This document shows, in pieces, positions 23,102-32,745 of a DNA stretch of 64,000 bases. The translations under genes were made by a program, and so were the position numbers. The stretch lies in NCBI RefSeq assembly GCF_000276685.1, contig NC_018108.1:124001-188000 (forward strand). The letters run 5' to 3'. Each line of letters opens with the position of its first letter. Position 1 is the first letter of the stretch. The stretch comes from Taylorella equigenitalis ATCC 35865. Lineage in GTDB: Bacteria > Pseudomonadota > Gammaproteobacteria > Burkholderiales > Burkholderiaceae_B. The notes below the pieces were generated by a model. That model searched no databases, was not told the DNA's origin, and saw only the letters and a program-made list of their open reading frames with translations.

Positions 23102-24699
23102 TGAAGTGGGTTAGGGCTGTTGCATTTTGTTTGGGCGTATGTGTTACGTCGGCATTGCCAGCCCAAATTAATTTAACAAAACAGCAAAATCAGGTTGAAA
23201 AACAACGCATCGCCCTCCAAGAAAAAATAAAAAAACTCGAGCAGGAAATTGAGAAAAAAGAGACTCAAAAAGACGATATTCTGGATGAATTGCATAAATC
23301 TGAAAAGCTAATTTCCGAGCAAACCAAAAAACTCCAGGACCTTGAAAAAGAGGGTGCAGAACTTAAGAATAAGTTGGAGGCCTTGAAGCTCGAAGAGCAT
23401 GAGCAGAAGACTGCATTAAACAATAGAAAGGCCGAGCTATCTTTACAAATTAGTACTCAATATAAAAGTCAAGTATCCCCATGGGCTACTCTTTTATCTG
23501 GTCATGATGCACAAAAAATCTCCAGAGAAATGGGATATTTAACTTATGTATCCCGTGCAAAGATTCGCATTATATCTGCAATTACACAGGATTTAGCACG
23601 TATATCCCAGACATTAGTTCAAATCAATCAAACTCAGAAACAATTAGCGACTGTTCAAGCCAACGAAAAAAAAGTCAAAGCTGATTTAATTAAAGAGCAG
23701 GAACAGTATAAAAAATCTCTTAAAAATGTAGAAAAGACATTGGCAAAGCGACGTAAGGAAGCACAGTCTCTTAAAAATGATGACCTTAGGTTGAGTCAAA
23801 TTATTGAGGGTATCGAGACGAAGATACAATCTGAACGAGAAGAGCTTCGAAAGGCTGAGCTAGCACATCAACAGGAAGTTTTAAAGCAGGCCTTGCGAGC
23901 AGAAGAGCTACGTAAAAAAGCTCAAATTGAGGCACAAAAAGCAAAAGACATTGCCTCAAAAGCTCAGTCAACTGCGGATGAAGCGGCTGTTCAGGCAAAT
24001 CAGGCTACAAAAAAATTAGAAGAAGCACGTAAGCGTATATCAGAAGAATCAGCTAAAAACATTGAAGAAAGCCATATAAATACAGAATTTTTTAATGCCT
24101 CCCCAGAGGAGCGAAAACGCATACTATCAGAGCAGTTACGCGAAATTGAAATTGCCGAGGCTGCGGCACGACAGTTAAAAGATAATGCTGAAATCGAAGA
24201 AGCGAAAGCTAAACTTGCTCGCAATAAAGCAATCAAAGCCGAGACACTTCTTAAAAAAGCTAAAGAGGATGAAAAGCGTATTAATTCAAAAAGAAACGCA
24301 ACCCTTGGATCTGGTTTACAAAAAAATTCTCCTTGGCCTATACGAGGCGAACTGATGGCCAATTATGGTCAGAATAGAGTGGATACAGGCGATGTTTGGA
24401 GAGGGATACTAATTAAAGCCTCTGCAGGTGCACCTGTTAAAGCTATTGCTTCGGGACAGGTTGTGTTTTCAAACTGGGTGAGGGGATTTGGAAATTTGAT
24501 TATTATCGACCATGGAAATCATTATTTAAGCGTTTATGCCTATAATCAGAGTTTGCTAAGTGCTGTTGGTCAAACCGTAAACGTAGGTGATGTGATTGCA
24601 AAAGTCGGGGCTACTGGTGGTCAAGTTGAGCCTGCACTGTACTTTGAAATTAGAAGTGGAACTCAACCAGTAGATCCACTTATTTGGTTAGCTCAATAA
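23101..24699 (+). CDS. EnvC-type LytM protein (amidase activator), degenerate active site
   Basis: A 532-residue exported protein: signal peptide (VAFCLGVCVTSALPAQ), two long coiled-coil regions (about 22-115 and 170-400, rich in Lys, Glu and Ala), and a C-terminal LytM/M23 domain from about residue 410. Catalytic zinc ligands are replaced. The first His motif is VDTGDVWRGILI, the usual HxH becomes YAYN in LSVYAYNQSLL, and the last becomes ALYFEIRSG. This matches EnvC, which binds and activates cell-division amidases and does not cut. The gene sits between gpmA and a CtpA-type protease, with one base between stop and next start. Confidence 0.88.
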   Translation: MKWVRAVAFCLGVCVTSALPAQINLTKQQNQVEKQRIALQEKIKKLEQEIEKKETQKDDILDELHKSEKLISEQTKKLQDLEKEGAELKNKLEALKLEEHEQKTALNNRKAELSLQISTQYKSQVSPWATLLSGHDAQKISREMGYLTYVSRAKIRIISAITQDLARISQTLVQINQTQKQLATVQANEKKVKADLIKEQEQYKKSLKNVEKTLAKRRKEAQSLKNDDLRLSQIIEGIETKIQSEREELRKAELAHQQEVLKQALRAEELRKKAQIEAQKAKDIASKAQSTADEAAVQANQATKKLEEARKRISEESAKNIEESHINTEFFNASPEERKRILSEQLREIEIAEAAARQLKDNAEIEEAKAKLARNKAIKAETLLKKAKEDEKRINSKRNATLGSGLQKNSPWPIRGELMANYGQNRVDTGDVWRGILIKASAGAPVKAIASGQVVFSNWVRGFGNLIIIDHGNHYLSVYAYNQSLLSAVGQTVNVGDVIAKVGATGGQVEPALYFEIRSGTQPVDPLIWLAQ

Positions 24700-24700
24700 T

Positions 24701-26263
24701 ATGAAATTATTCAAAAAGTTTTTATTACCTATATTTCTAGGGATGCAGTTTAGTGTGTGGGCTCAATTGCCCGCACAAAAACCCCCATTGCAGACACAGC
24801 CTTCAGAGAATATTGAAGATATTGACTCTGAAACTTCTGAAAAATATAAAAACACTTTTGACTATCTTAACTATGATGCACTGGGTTCCAAGATTACGTC
24901 TAAAGCTGAAGATGAAGCAAATTTCAAATATGAGGAGTTGCGTAGATTTGCATTGGTATTTGCAAACATAAAAAACAGATATATTGAAAAAATGAGTGAT
25001 AGAGAAATCGTAGATGCCGCGATTAGAGGGCTACTGGATGATCTAGATCCTCATACTGTTTATTTAGATGCAGATGATATGGCCGATTTACGTGAGGAAA
25101 CGGATGGAGAGTTTGGCGGTCTTGGCATTGAGATGGGTATGTCTGGAGGAAAGGTAAAGATAATTACCCCCATTGAAGATGCACCTGCATCGAAAGCGGG
25201 GTTATTGCCAGGGGACCTAATCACTGAAATTAATGGCAAAGAAACCCAAAAGATGACCCTATCAGAGATAGTTAAAACTGTTAGGGGCGAGCCAGGTACA
25301 AAAGTTCACTTGGTTGTTGAGCGCAAAGGTTCGGATAAACCGCTTATCTTTGATATTACTCGTGAACTTGTGCATATCGACAGTATTAAAACTCAACTTA
25401 TCGAAGATATACTCTACATAAGGATTTCGCAGTTTCAGCAAAATTCATATGCGGATTTAGTTAAGGCGGTTTCGAAGGTTGACACTCCGCCTAAAGCCTT
25501 AGTTCTTGATGTACGCAATAATCCTGGAGGGTTACTTAATTCTGCAGTACTTATATCCAAACTTTTTGTTCAGACGGATAAGCCAGTAGTAACTACTAAG
25601 GGCCGTGATGGCAATGTTGAGGATTACGCATCTATGTTGTCTGAAGCATATGCGAGCGAGGATGTAGATCAAGGGAAGTTGCCAGTTTGGCTGAAGACAT
25701 TGCCAATGGCTGTTCTTATTAATGTGGGGTCCGCTTCAGCGTCAGAAATTGTTGCAGGAGCGATGCAAGATTTTCAACGGGCCAAAATAATTGGTAATCG
25801 CAGTTTTGGAAAAGGTTCTGTCCAAATCGTTATTAATATAGATGAAGAAACGGGCATGAAACTTACAACTTCACGTTATTACACACCCAGTGGCAGGTCA
25901 ATTCAGGCTCTCGGCATAACTCCTGATATTCAAGTTACTGATACTGTGTATGGCGATTTGTTCCCACCAGCACGTGAGGCGGATTTAGATTCTCATTTAG
26001 AAAACGAAAAGTCTATTTCAAACAAAGCTAAAGACGAACTCAAATCCGAGTCTGCTAATGACGAGGTTAAAACTCAAAATAAAACAAAAGGGGTTGGGTT
26101 TATTCCTCCATTAGAGAAAGATAAAAAATCAAAAGCCTCAGAATTTAAACCCGCAAAAGGAGCTAAGTCGTTTAAATTTGGATCTCCAGAAGATTTCCAA
26201 CTTCAACAAGCTATAAATTTTCTTAAAGGTAAGTCAGTAGTAAATGGTCCAGTCTCTAAATGA
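24701..26263 (+). CDS. S41 family carboxy-terminal processing protease
   Basis: A 520-residue protein with signal peptide (FLLPIFLGMQFSVWA). An N-terminal region is followed by a PDZ domain (about 125-210: GGLGIEMGMSGGKVKIITPI, KAGLLPGDLITEINGKE) and the S41 core. The nucleophile Ser lies in VGSASASEIVAGAMQD and the general-base Lys in GNRSFGKGSVQIV. A Lys-rich C-terminal tail is present. The family trims periplasmic proteins and cell-wall hydrolases at hydrophobic C-termini. Being next to an EnvC-type protein fits a role in murein control. Its last 20 bases overlap moeB. Confidence 0.92.
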   Translation: MKLFKKFLLPIFLGMQFSVWAQLPAQKPPLQTQPSENIEDIDSETSEKYKNTFDYLNYDALGSKITSKAEDEANFKYEELRRFALVFANIKNRYIEKMSDREIVDAAIRGLLDDLDPHTVYLDADDMADLREETDGEFGGLGIEMGMSGGKVKIITPIEDAPASKAGLLPGDLITEINGKETQKMTLSEIVKTVRGEPGTKVHLVVERKGSDKPLIFDITRELVHIDSIKTQLIEDILYIRISQFQQNSYADLVKAVSKVDTPPKALVLDVRNNPGGLLNSAVLISKLFVQTDKPVVTTKGRDGNVEDYASMLSEAYASEDVDQGKLPVWLKTLPMAVLINVGSASASEIVAGAMQDFQRAKIIGNRSFGKGSVQIVINIDEETGMKLTTSRYYTPSGRSIQALGITPDIQVTDTVYGDLFPPAREADLDSHLENEKSISNKAKDELKSESANDEVKTQNKTKGVGFIPPLEKDKKSKASEFKPAKGAKSFKFGSPEDFQLQQAINFLKGKSVVNGPVSK

Positions 26264-27152
26264 TGAGCAAATGCTGAGATATTCTCGGCATATTATGCTT
26301 AATAATTTTGGATTTGAGGGGCAGGAAAAGCTATCAAATGCACGAATTGCCATAATTGGGCTAGGTGGTTTAGGTTCCGCTGCATCCATATACTTAGCGG
26401 CATCAGGAGTAGGCGAGCTTATTCTTGTGGATGATGACGTAGTAGATATTACGAATCTACAAAGGCAGATTGTGCATAATGAATGCGAAGTCGGCTTTAA
26501 AAAAGTCGTATCAGCAAAAGAATCATTAACTAAATTAAATTCAGAAATAAAGATTACTCAAATCGGCAAAAAGTTTACACCGAATTTGTTGCAAGGTGCT
26601 ATTGATGCGGTTCTCGACTGCACAGATAATTTTGCTACGCGACATGATATCAATCGGTATTGTGTACAAAATAAGATTCCATTAGTGTCAGCAGCTGCTA
26701 TCGAATGGTCAGGTCAGATAACTACATTTGATTTCAGAGATGCTACGTCACCTTGTTATGCTTGTCTATATGCTCCTGAAGATGAGGCTCCATGCGAGTC
26801 TTGTGCCACTCTTGGGGTGATATCTCCTTTGCTTGGCGTTATGGGGAGTATGCAAGCCTTGGAGGCTATAAAACTTATTTTAGATTGTGGTCATTCTGAT
26901 GTAGTAGATCAAAACGGCAATCTCGCACTTGGTCCTGACCAAGCTCAAGATTGTGGTCAGTTCGACAGTCATGAGTGCTGTCAGGGCGATGAATTAGTAA
27001 AGAACGATGATGTAAATCATGATGTTTCACAAAATCAGGACCAAGCAATTAAAACTCTAAAAGGTAGATTGCTCAGATTCGATGCTTTAACAAGTACATG
27101 GTCTAAGTTTGATTTGAAGCGTAACACTGAATGTAGTATTTGTTCGAGATGA
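26244..27152 (+). CDS. MoeB/ThiF-type sulfur-carrier adenylyltransferase
   Basis: A 302-residue E1-like protein. Nucleotide motif IGLGGLGSAASIYLAASGVG near residue 35, then DDDVVDITNLQRQIVHNECE, DCTDNFATRHDINRYC, and zinc-type Cys pairs in SPCYACLYAP and at the end TECSICSR. These adenylate the C-terminal Gly-Gly of ThiS or MoaD. An acidic, Asp/Asn/Gln-rich insert of about 50 residues (about 225-275) separates the catalytic body from the last Cys pair and is not typical. Starts inside the protease gene and overlaps the next start by four bases (ATGA). Confidence 0.85.
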   Translation: MVQSLNDEQMLRYSRHIMLNNFGFEGQEKLSNARIAIIGLGGLGSAASIYLAASGVGELILVDDDVVDITNLQRQIVHNECEVGFKKVVSAKESLTKLNSEIKITQIGKKFTPNLLQGAIDAVLDCTDNFATRHDINRYCVQNKIPLVSAAAIEWSGQITTFDFRDATSPCYACLYAPEDEAPCESCATLGVISPLLGVMGSMQALEAIKLILDCGHSDVVDQNGNLALGPDQAQDCGQFDSHECCQGDELVKNDDVNHDVSQNQDQAIKTLKGRLLRFDALTSTWSKFDLKRNTECSICSR

Positions 27153-28120
27153 AATTACGTTTAATTTTGATTGGCGTTGTTATTGCCACCCTAATTATTT
27201 TTTACGAATTTGTACTTCCTAAAAATATTAAAACCGTTAAGATAGGCTTTGCCCTACAGGCTCAATCTCATTATGGTGTAAGTGCCTCTCGCATAAAGTC
27301 TGAATTAAATGAAAGTTTAGACTTAAAGTTATTTCCAAACAGTATTCTAGGAAGTGAACGCGAAATGATAGAAAGCCTAAAGCTCGGAACGCTTGATATG
27401 GCCATAGTTTCCACGGGTGCGTTGCAGAATTTTGTTCCGCAGGTTGGGGTGTTTGATATGCCCTATTTATTTCGAGATATTCAACATGCACGCTCAGTCC
27501 TCGATGACCAAATTGGCAATGATATGCTTAAAAAAATCAGTCGAGAGGGTGTCGTTGCTCTTGCGTGGGGAGAACAGGGTTTTAGGCATCTGACAAATAG
27601 CAAGCACCCAGTTCAATCATTTAAAGATGCCCGTGGATTAAAAATCAGAACAACACAAAATGCCATACATATTCGTGCTTTTAAAAGCATGGGATTTTCG
27701 CCAGCTCCCATGTCATGGACAGAGGTGCCCTCAGCTATGAGCCAAGGCGTTATCGATGGTCAAGAAAATTCTATAAGCGTTATGGTGTCAGAAAAAGTTT
27801 ATCAGTACCAAAAACATTTATCTTTGACTGCACATTTCTATGCACCTGCGGTCATATTGGCTTCCGAACATTTTTACGATAGACTTAGCGAACAGCAAAA
27901 AGAGCAGGTAAGAAAAGCAGCTCACCTCGGTGCACAGCAAATGAGGGCGTTTGTAGACAATATGGAATCCAAAGGTTTGGAAAAGTTGCGTGCTGAAGGT
28001 ATGCAAGTCGTCACTGATGTGGATAAGGATTCCTTTGCAGTTCCAGCACGCAATGACGACTTAGAGTACTACAAGCTATTCGGAAAGGATCTGATCGAAG
28101 AAATTCGGGCTCACCCCTGA
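27149..28120 (+). CDS. TRAP-type substrate-binding protein (DctP family), orphan
   Basis: About 323 residues from ATG 27149. N-terminal hydrophobic segment (LILIGVVIATLIIFYEFVL) acts as signal or anchor. The DctP fold shows SHYGVSASRIKSEL, LFPNSILGSEREMIESLKLG, the Arg-containing ligand motif GLKIRTTQNAIHIRAFKSMG, and QGVIDGQENSISVM. It should bind an organic acid for a TRAP permease, but no DctQ/M genes lie beside it; the nearest are at 43.9-45.8 kb. Its 3-prime end overlaps the convergent M61 peptidase gene by 45 bases. The ligand is unknown. Confidence 0.85.
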   Translation: MKLRLILIGVVIATLIIFYEFVLPKNIKTVKIGFALQAQSHYGVSASRIKSELNESLDLKLFPNSILGSEREMIESLKLGTLDMAIVSTGALQNFVPQVGVFDMPYLFRDIQHARSVLDDQIGNDMLKKISREGVVALAWGEQGFRHLTNSKHPVQSFKDARGLKIRTTQNAIHIRAFKSMGFSPAPMSWTEVPSAMSQGVIDGQENSISVMVSEKVYQYQKHLSLTAHFYAPAVILASEHFYDRLSEQQKEQVRKAAHLGAQQMRAFVDNMESKGLEKLRAEGMQVVTDVDKDSFAVPARNDDLEYYKLFGKDLIEEIRAHP

Positions 28121-29872
28121 TAGCGAAATTTTTTTCTCATCGTCTTGCTGATTTAAGACTACATCATAAGTCTTAAGTACGTCACCTCTGAACACATCGA
28201 TGGATACACGGTCTTGCACTTTGTATCCTTTTAAAAGCACTTCGAGTTTTTCGGTTTTTGCTTTGACTTTATCTATGGCAATAAGCTCATCTTTCGCCGA
28301 AATACCCGCATTAGCAGCAGCTCCACCTGAATAAACGTTAGAAAAAATTAATCGCCCATTTTCTTGTTTAAGTTTCGCATTAAGGGCCGCATTATTTTTC
28401 GACTCGCTTTGATTGCTTTCTAACTTCAAATTAACGCCCTCTAGCAGTTCTTCTAGTGGCAATGCCTCCTTGCCATAAGCCCATTGTTTTATCTCATCGT
28501 ACATGCGAATTCCGACAGCCTCTTCGATTAAATCGATGATATTGATATCATTGCCAGAGCTTGCGTTATCTATGGCTAATATACCTCCACGTTCATCAGG
28601 TGCCTTAGAGTAGAAATTTTCACCAAGTTTTTTCCAGATGAACTGCAAAACCTCTGCCAACGAATGCCCACGAGCACGTAAAAACATATCAATGCAGAAT
28701 GCAACCAAGGCACCTTTTGCGTAATAACTAGAGATGCTGTTAGGAGAATTTTCATCCTGTTTATAGTACTTGGTCCATGCTTCGTAGGAGCTTTGGGCTA
28801 TGGATTGATGTTTATGCCCCTCAACACCAAAAACCGCATTATAAGTTTTCGAAATTAGTTCGAGATATTTTTCTGGGTCGATTAACTTGGACATTGCCAA
28901 CGTTAAATCATCATAATATGAGGTAAAGCCTTCAAAAATCCACAAAGTATCTATAGGACGCATGCCATCGAGCTGTAAATACTTGTGTTCAGCTGGGACA
29001 ATCCGCTTCACAAGCCACGTATGGAAATATTCATGGCTAACAAGCCCTAGAAATCTCACATATCCGTCATCCATCTCAAAACCGTGAACGGTGGGCAAAT
29101 CAGCCCTTGAGCAAATCAATGCCGTACTCGATCTATGCTCCAACCCGCCATATGAATTTTCAGTAACAAGGACCAAAAAATGATACTTTTGTGCCGTATC
29201 TAAAAACGGTGCTCGCTTAGTTATCGGATCAAAAAACGCAATTTCGGTTTCGCATATTTTTTGAGCATCGTGGGCAATCCTGTCTAAATCTATATTTGGC
29301 AATGCCCCCGTAAACACCAACATATGCTCTGCCCCATGAGCCGTAAAAGAAACAGTTTGAGGTTTTCCTATTTCTACTGGACAATCTACTAGTTCAAAGT
29401 AGTCGGTTGCTATATATTCACCAAATGAATTTTCCTGTGAGTCGTTTGCTTTTCTAAGGGAAGTGTAAATTTTCCAATCGCTCGGAAAATCTGTAATATT
29501 TAAATTGTGTGGTACATATTCCGAGTTTTTAATCGCAAAAAATAGGCTTGTTCCATTAAAAAACGCATGTGTGTCATCTACATGTGCAGCTCTAACAGAC
29601 AGGTCGTAAGCATATATCAAATATGTAATAGTAACGGTTTGTCCTCTGGGGGCAATAACCTCGTAACTATGTGGAGTTAAGGGTTTTCCATTGATTTGAA
29701 GATCGATTATGTTCTTAGAAAAATCTCTAATCATGTAAGAACCAGGAATCCATTGAGGAAAATAGAGTTCTAACTTTTCATCGTCCGAATTGTTTGTAAA
29801 TGACATCTCAACCGACAGCAAATGTTCTGAAAGTTTGTGTGGTCGTACATTAAAAAAAACTTCTGAAATCAT
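28076..29872 (-). CDS. M61 family peptidase with PDZ domain
   Basis: A 598-residue protein without signal peptide. N-terminal beta-rich domain (PHKLSEHLLSVEMSFTNNSD; YFPQWIPGSYMIRDFSKNII), a gluzincin catalytic domain with the zinc motif LVSHEYFHTWLVKRI near residue 280 and the downstream Glu in IFEGFTSYYDDL, then a C-terminal PDZ (YSGGAAANAGISAKDELIAI). This fits the glycyl aminopeptidase-like M61 group. The active sites look intact. It is divergent from atpI; the gap 29873-29975 should hold both promoters. Confidence 0.9.
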   Translation of the reverse strand: MISEVFFNVRPHKLSEHLLSVEMSFTNNSDDEKLELYFPQWIPGSYMIRDFSKNIIDLQINGKPLTPHSYEVIAPRGQTVTITYLIYAYDLSVRAAHVDDTHAFFNGTSLFFAIKNSEYVPHNLNITDFPSDWKIYTSLRKANDSQENSFGEYIATDYFELVDCPVEIGKPQTVSFTAHGAEHMLVFTGALPNIDLDRIAHDAQKICETEIAFFDPITKRAPFLDTAQKYHFLVLVTENSYGGLEHRSSTALICSRADLPTVHGFEMDDGYVRFLGLVSHEYFHTWLVKRIVPAEHKYLQLDGMRPIDTLWIFEGFTSYYDDLTLAMSKLIDPEKYLELISKTYNAVFGVEGHKHQSIAQSSYEAWTKYYKQDENSPNSISSYYAKGALVAFCIDMFLRARGHSLAEVLQFIWKKLGENFYSKAPDERGGILAIDNASSGNDINIIDLIEEAVGIRMYDEIKQWAYGKEALPLEELLEGVNLKLESNQSESKNNAALNAKLKQENGRLIFSNVYSGGAAANAGISAKDELIAIDKVKAKTEKLEVLLKGYKVQDRVSIDVFRGDVLKTYDVVLNQQDDEKKISLSGVSPNFFDQILSE

Positions 29873-29975
29873 AAAAAATTTTTTGTATAAAAGGGTTTTT
29901 GTATTTTACATTTAACATAAAACTGTATATACTTATGACAGTTTTGAGTTCGCAAAACATTAGGGATTATATCTA

Positions 29976-30386
29976 TTGGAAGCTTATAAACTCACAGCTG
30001 AGGAGCGTCTTAGATTAGACACTCAGGCTTCACGTGGATTAATTTGGGTTTTGATATCTCAGCTAATTTTCCTCCTTGCAGTATCAGCTTTATTTGCATT
30101 GTTCGGATCTTGGAATCATGCATACTGGTCTAGTCTTGGAGGATTAGCTTATCTAATACCCACGGCTTTTGTCGTATTGCGTATGATTTTACGCATCTAC
30201 TCAGGCAGGATGGCTTCTTTTGCTGGATTGTTTATAGCAGAGGGTATAAAAGTTATCGGAGCTCTAGTGATTTTGTGGTTGATTGTAAGACACTATGGAG
30301 ACTCAATTATGTGGCTCCCTTTATTGGTAGGGTTTATTGCCACCATGAAGTCTTACTTTTTACTCATATTATTTAACAAGTTTTAG
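29976..30386 (+). CDS. atpI: ATP synthase accessory protein AtpI
   Basis: A 136-residue membrane protein with four predicted TM segments, for example LIWVLISQLIFLLAVSALFA near 24-43 and LVILWLIVRHY near 95. It precedes atpB with a 28-base gap, the standard place for AtpI, which helps c-ring assembly or Mg/ion handling. The start is taken as TTG 29976; no ATG lies upstream in frame, and TAGGGA lies about 10 bases before it. Confidence 0.85.
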   Translation: MEAYKLTAEERLRLDTQASRGLIWVLISQLIFLLAVSALFALFGSWNHAYWSSLGGLAYLIPTAFVVLRMILRIYSGRMASFAGLFIAEGIKVIGALVILWLIVRHYGDSIMWLPLLVGFIATMKSYFLLILFNKF

Positions 30387-30414
30387 TTTTAGCGATTAAG
30401 CAGGAGTTTTTTTG

Positions 30415-31296
30415 ATGGCAGCAGGTGCATCACCACAGCAAGCTTATATACAGCACCATCTAGGACATTTAAATAATTTTGGTCACCCCCAAGATACAAT
30501 CGCTAATTTCAGTTATATCAATTACGACTCTATTTTTTGGTCCGTTCTTATGGGCTTGATTGTTATAGGTCTACTATATATGGCTGCTAAGCGTGCAACC
30601 GCTGGTGTGCCAGGTCGCTTTCAAGCTGCAGTAGAGATGGTCGTTGAGATGGTATCAGATCAAGCGAAAAGTATCATTCCAAACGAAAACTCACGCAAAT
30701 TCGTAGCTCCCCTAGCACTTACTGTGTTTTTGTGGATTACATTGATGAATGCACTGGATTTAGTGCCCGTAGATTTTGCTGGTCAACTTTATAACTGGCT
30801 AGGTCTTGCTGGTGATCACCACCATCCAGGTCCTCTTTACTATCACCGTATTCTGCCAACTGCCGATCTTAATATCCCATTAGCTATGTCTATGGGTGTG
30901 CTTCTTTTATCTTTATATTATGGAGCAAAAATTCATGGGATCGGGCATTTTATTGTTGGCTTATTTACTGCACCTTTCCACGCTAAAGGTATCGCAGCAA
31001 TTTTACTTGCACCCGCTAACTTTGCACTTAATATAATTGAGTATGCAGCTAAAACAGTGTCTTTAGGTATGCGGTTATTCGGTAATATGTTTGCTGGTGA
31101 GCTTGTATTTATGCTGATTGCGCTATTAGGCGGTGCATGGACAGGATTCAATGCATTGAGTATTGGATTGGGTTTCGGTCATGTTTTGGCTGGTTCCGTT
31201 TGGGCAATATTCCATATTATGATTATCTTGCTCCAGGCATTTATTTTTATGATGTTGACCCTTGTGTATATCGGTCAAGCTCATGAGAGTCACTAA
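30415..31296 (+). CDS. atpB: ATP synthase F0 subunit a
   Basis: A 293-residue integral membrane protein of the proton channel. The essential Arg is in [20 protein letters not shown] near residue 217, and the last helix carries [20 protein letters not shown] with the conserved Gln/His. It starts at ATG 30415 after GCAGGAG; a TTG one codon earlier is less likely. It belongs to the atpIBEFHAGDC operon. Confidence 0.96.
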   Translation: MAAGASPQQAYIQHHLGHLNNFGHPQDTIANFSYINYDSIFWSVLMGLIVIGLLYMAAKRATAGVPGRFQAAVEMVVEMVSDQAKSIIPNENSRKFVAPLALTVFLWITLMNALDLVPVDFAGQLYNWLGLAGDHHHPGPLYYHRILPTADLNIPLAMSMGVLLLSLYYGAKIHGIGHFIVGLFTAPFHAKGIAAILLAPANFALNIIEYAAKTVSLGMRLFGNMFAGELVFMLIALLGGAWTGFNALSIGLGFGHVLAGSVWAIFHIMIILLQAFIFMMLTLVYIGQAHESH

Positions 31297-31317
31297 GTTT
31301 TTTAATTTTTGTTTTAA

Positions 31318-31587
<270 letters not shown>

Positions 31588-31688
31588 TTAAGTGTTTTAT
31601 TTGCACTACAAAGAAGTCGCTGGCTATGAGTTGTCATGGTCAGTTATTCGATAGATGTACTATCTAATATAGTAAAAGGAAAACGACC

Positions 31689-32159
31689 GTGAATTTAAAT
31701 GCGACGCTCTTTTTCCAGATGATCGTATTCTTTGTGTTGGCATGGTTCACCATGAAATTTGTGTGGCCACCGCTAATCAAAGCAATTGACGAACGTCGTA
31801 AAAAGATTGCAGAAGGCTTAGCAGCGGCTGATAAAGGTAAATCCGACCTAGCTCAAGCACAAGCTCGTATCACACAAATTGAGCAATCAGCAAAAGCGGA
31901 TAATCAATCTCGTCTTGCTGAAGCAGAAAAACTTTCTGCTCAAATTATTAGTGATGCCAGAGAAGAGGCTGAGGCTGAGCGTGCACGTATTCTTGCTCAG
32001 GCTAAGCAGGATGCAGAGCTAGAGATTCAGCGCTTAAAAGATTCATTGCGACAGGATGTTGCCACTCTTGCTATTAAAGGGGCAGAGCAAATTCTTCGTA
32101 GAGAAGTGGATGCTAGTGCTCACGCTGATTTATTAAATCAACTTAAAGCTGAGCTTTAA
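31689..32159 (+). CDS. atpF: ATP synthase F0 subunit b
   Basis: A 156-residue peripheral-stalk protein: one N-terminal TM segment ([20 protein letters not shown]) and a long charged coiled coil rich in Ala, Gln, Glu and Arg to the end. It starts at GTG 31689 after AAAGGAAAACGACC. The 100-base spacer after atpE (31588-31688) may reduce expression relative to subunit c. Links F1 through the delta subunit encoded next. Confidence 0.96.
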   Translation: MNLNATLFFQMIVFFVLAWFTMKFVWPPLIKAIDERRKKIAEGLAAADKGKSDLAQAQARITQIEQSAKADNQSRLAEAEKLSAQIISDAREEAEAERARILAQAKQDAELEIQRLKDSLRQDVATLAIKGAEQILRREVDASAHADLLNQLKAEL

Positions 32160-32170
32160 TTAGGGTAATT

Positions 32171-32713
32171 ATGGCAGAACTTTCGACATTAGCTAGACCA
32201 TATGCTGAAGCTTTATTTGGGGTTGCTCATAAAAATAACACCATCGCTCAGTGGTCTCCAATTCTTGAAGAGATGGCTCAACTTGCCTCTCATGAAGGTG
32301 TTTTGGCTATGCTTCATGATCCTAAACTTTCTAAAGATCAAAGAAAGAAGGTTTTTCTAGATTTGATTTCTAATCAGGACAAACCAAAAGAGCTTGAGGA
32401 CTTAGTAGACTTGCTAGTAACTAATAGTCGAATTGAGGCACTTTCTGAGATAGCAGATCAGTATGAGATGCTTAAGAGTAAACAGGAAGGATCTGCAGTA
32501 GCAAAAATTATTAGTGCCTATGAGATTAGTGAATCTCAGCTTAATGAGATTATGAGCGGTCTTGAAAGAAAGTTCGGAACTAAGCTTAAGCCAGAAGTGG
32601 TTATCGATAATTCAATTATAGGTGGCATTCGCGTAATTGTGGGTGACCAAGTTTTAGATTCATCTGTGCAAGCAAAACTAGAACGCTTGCGCGAGTCCTT
32701 GGTAGCTCAGTAG
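32171..32713 (+). CDS. atpH: ATP synthase F1 subunit delta
   Basis: A 180-residue protein beginning MAELSTLARPYAEALFGVAH, the N-terminal OSCP helix bundle, with a C-terminal part ending GGIRVIVGDQVLDSSVQAKL, the family signature. It joins subunit b to the top of F1. It lies 11 bases after atpF. Confidence 0.96.
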   Translation: MAELSTLARPYAEALFGVAHKNNTIAQWSPILEEMAQLASHEGVLAMLHDPKLSKDQRKKVFLDLISNQDKPKELEDLVDLLVTNSRIEALSEIADQYEMLKSKQEGSAVAKIISAYEISESQLNEIMSGLERKFGTKLKPEVVIDNSIIGGIRVIVGDQVLDSSVQAKLERLRESLVAQ

Positions 32714-32745
32714 CTACCAAGTAACAGGGGTTTCAGGAGTATAAA

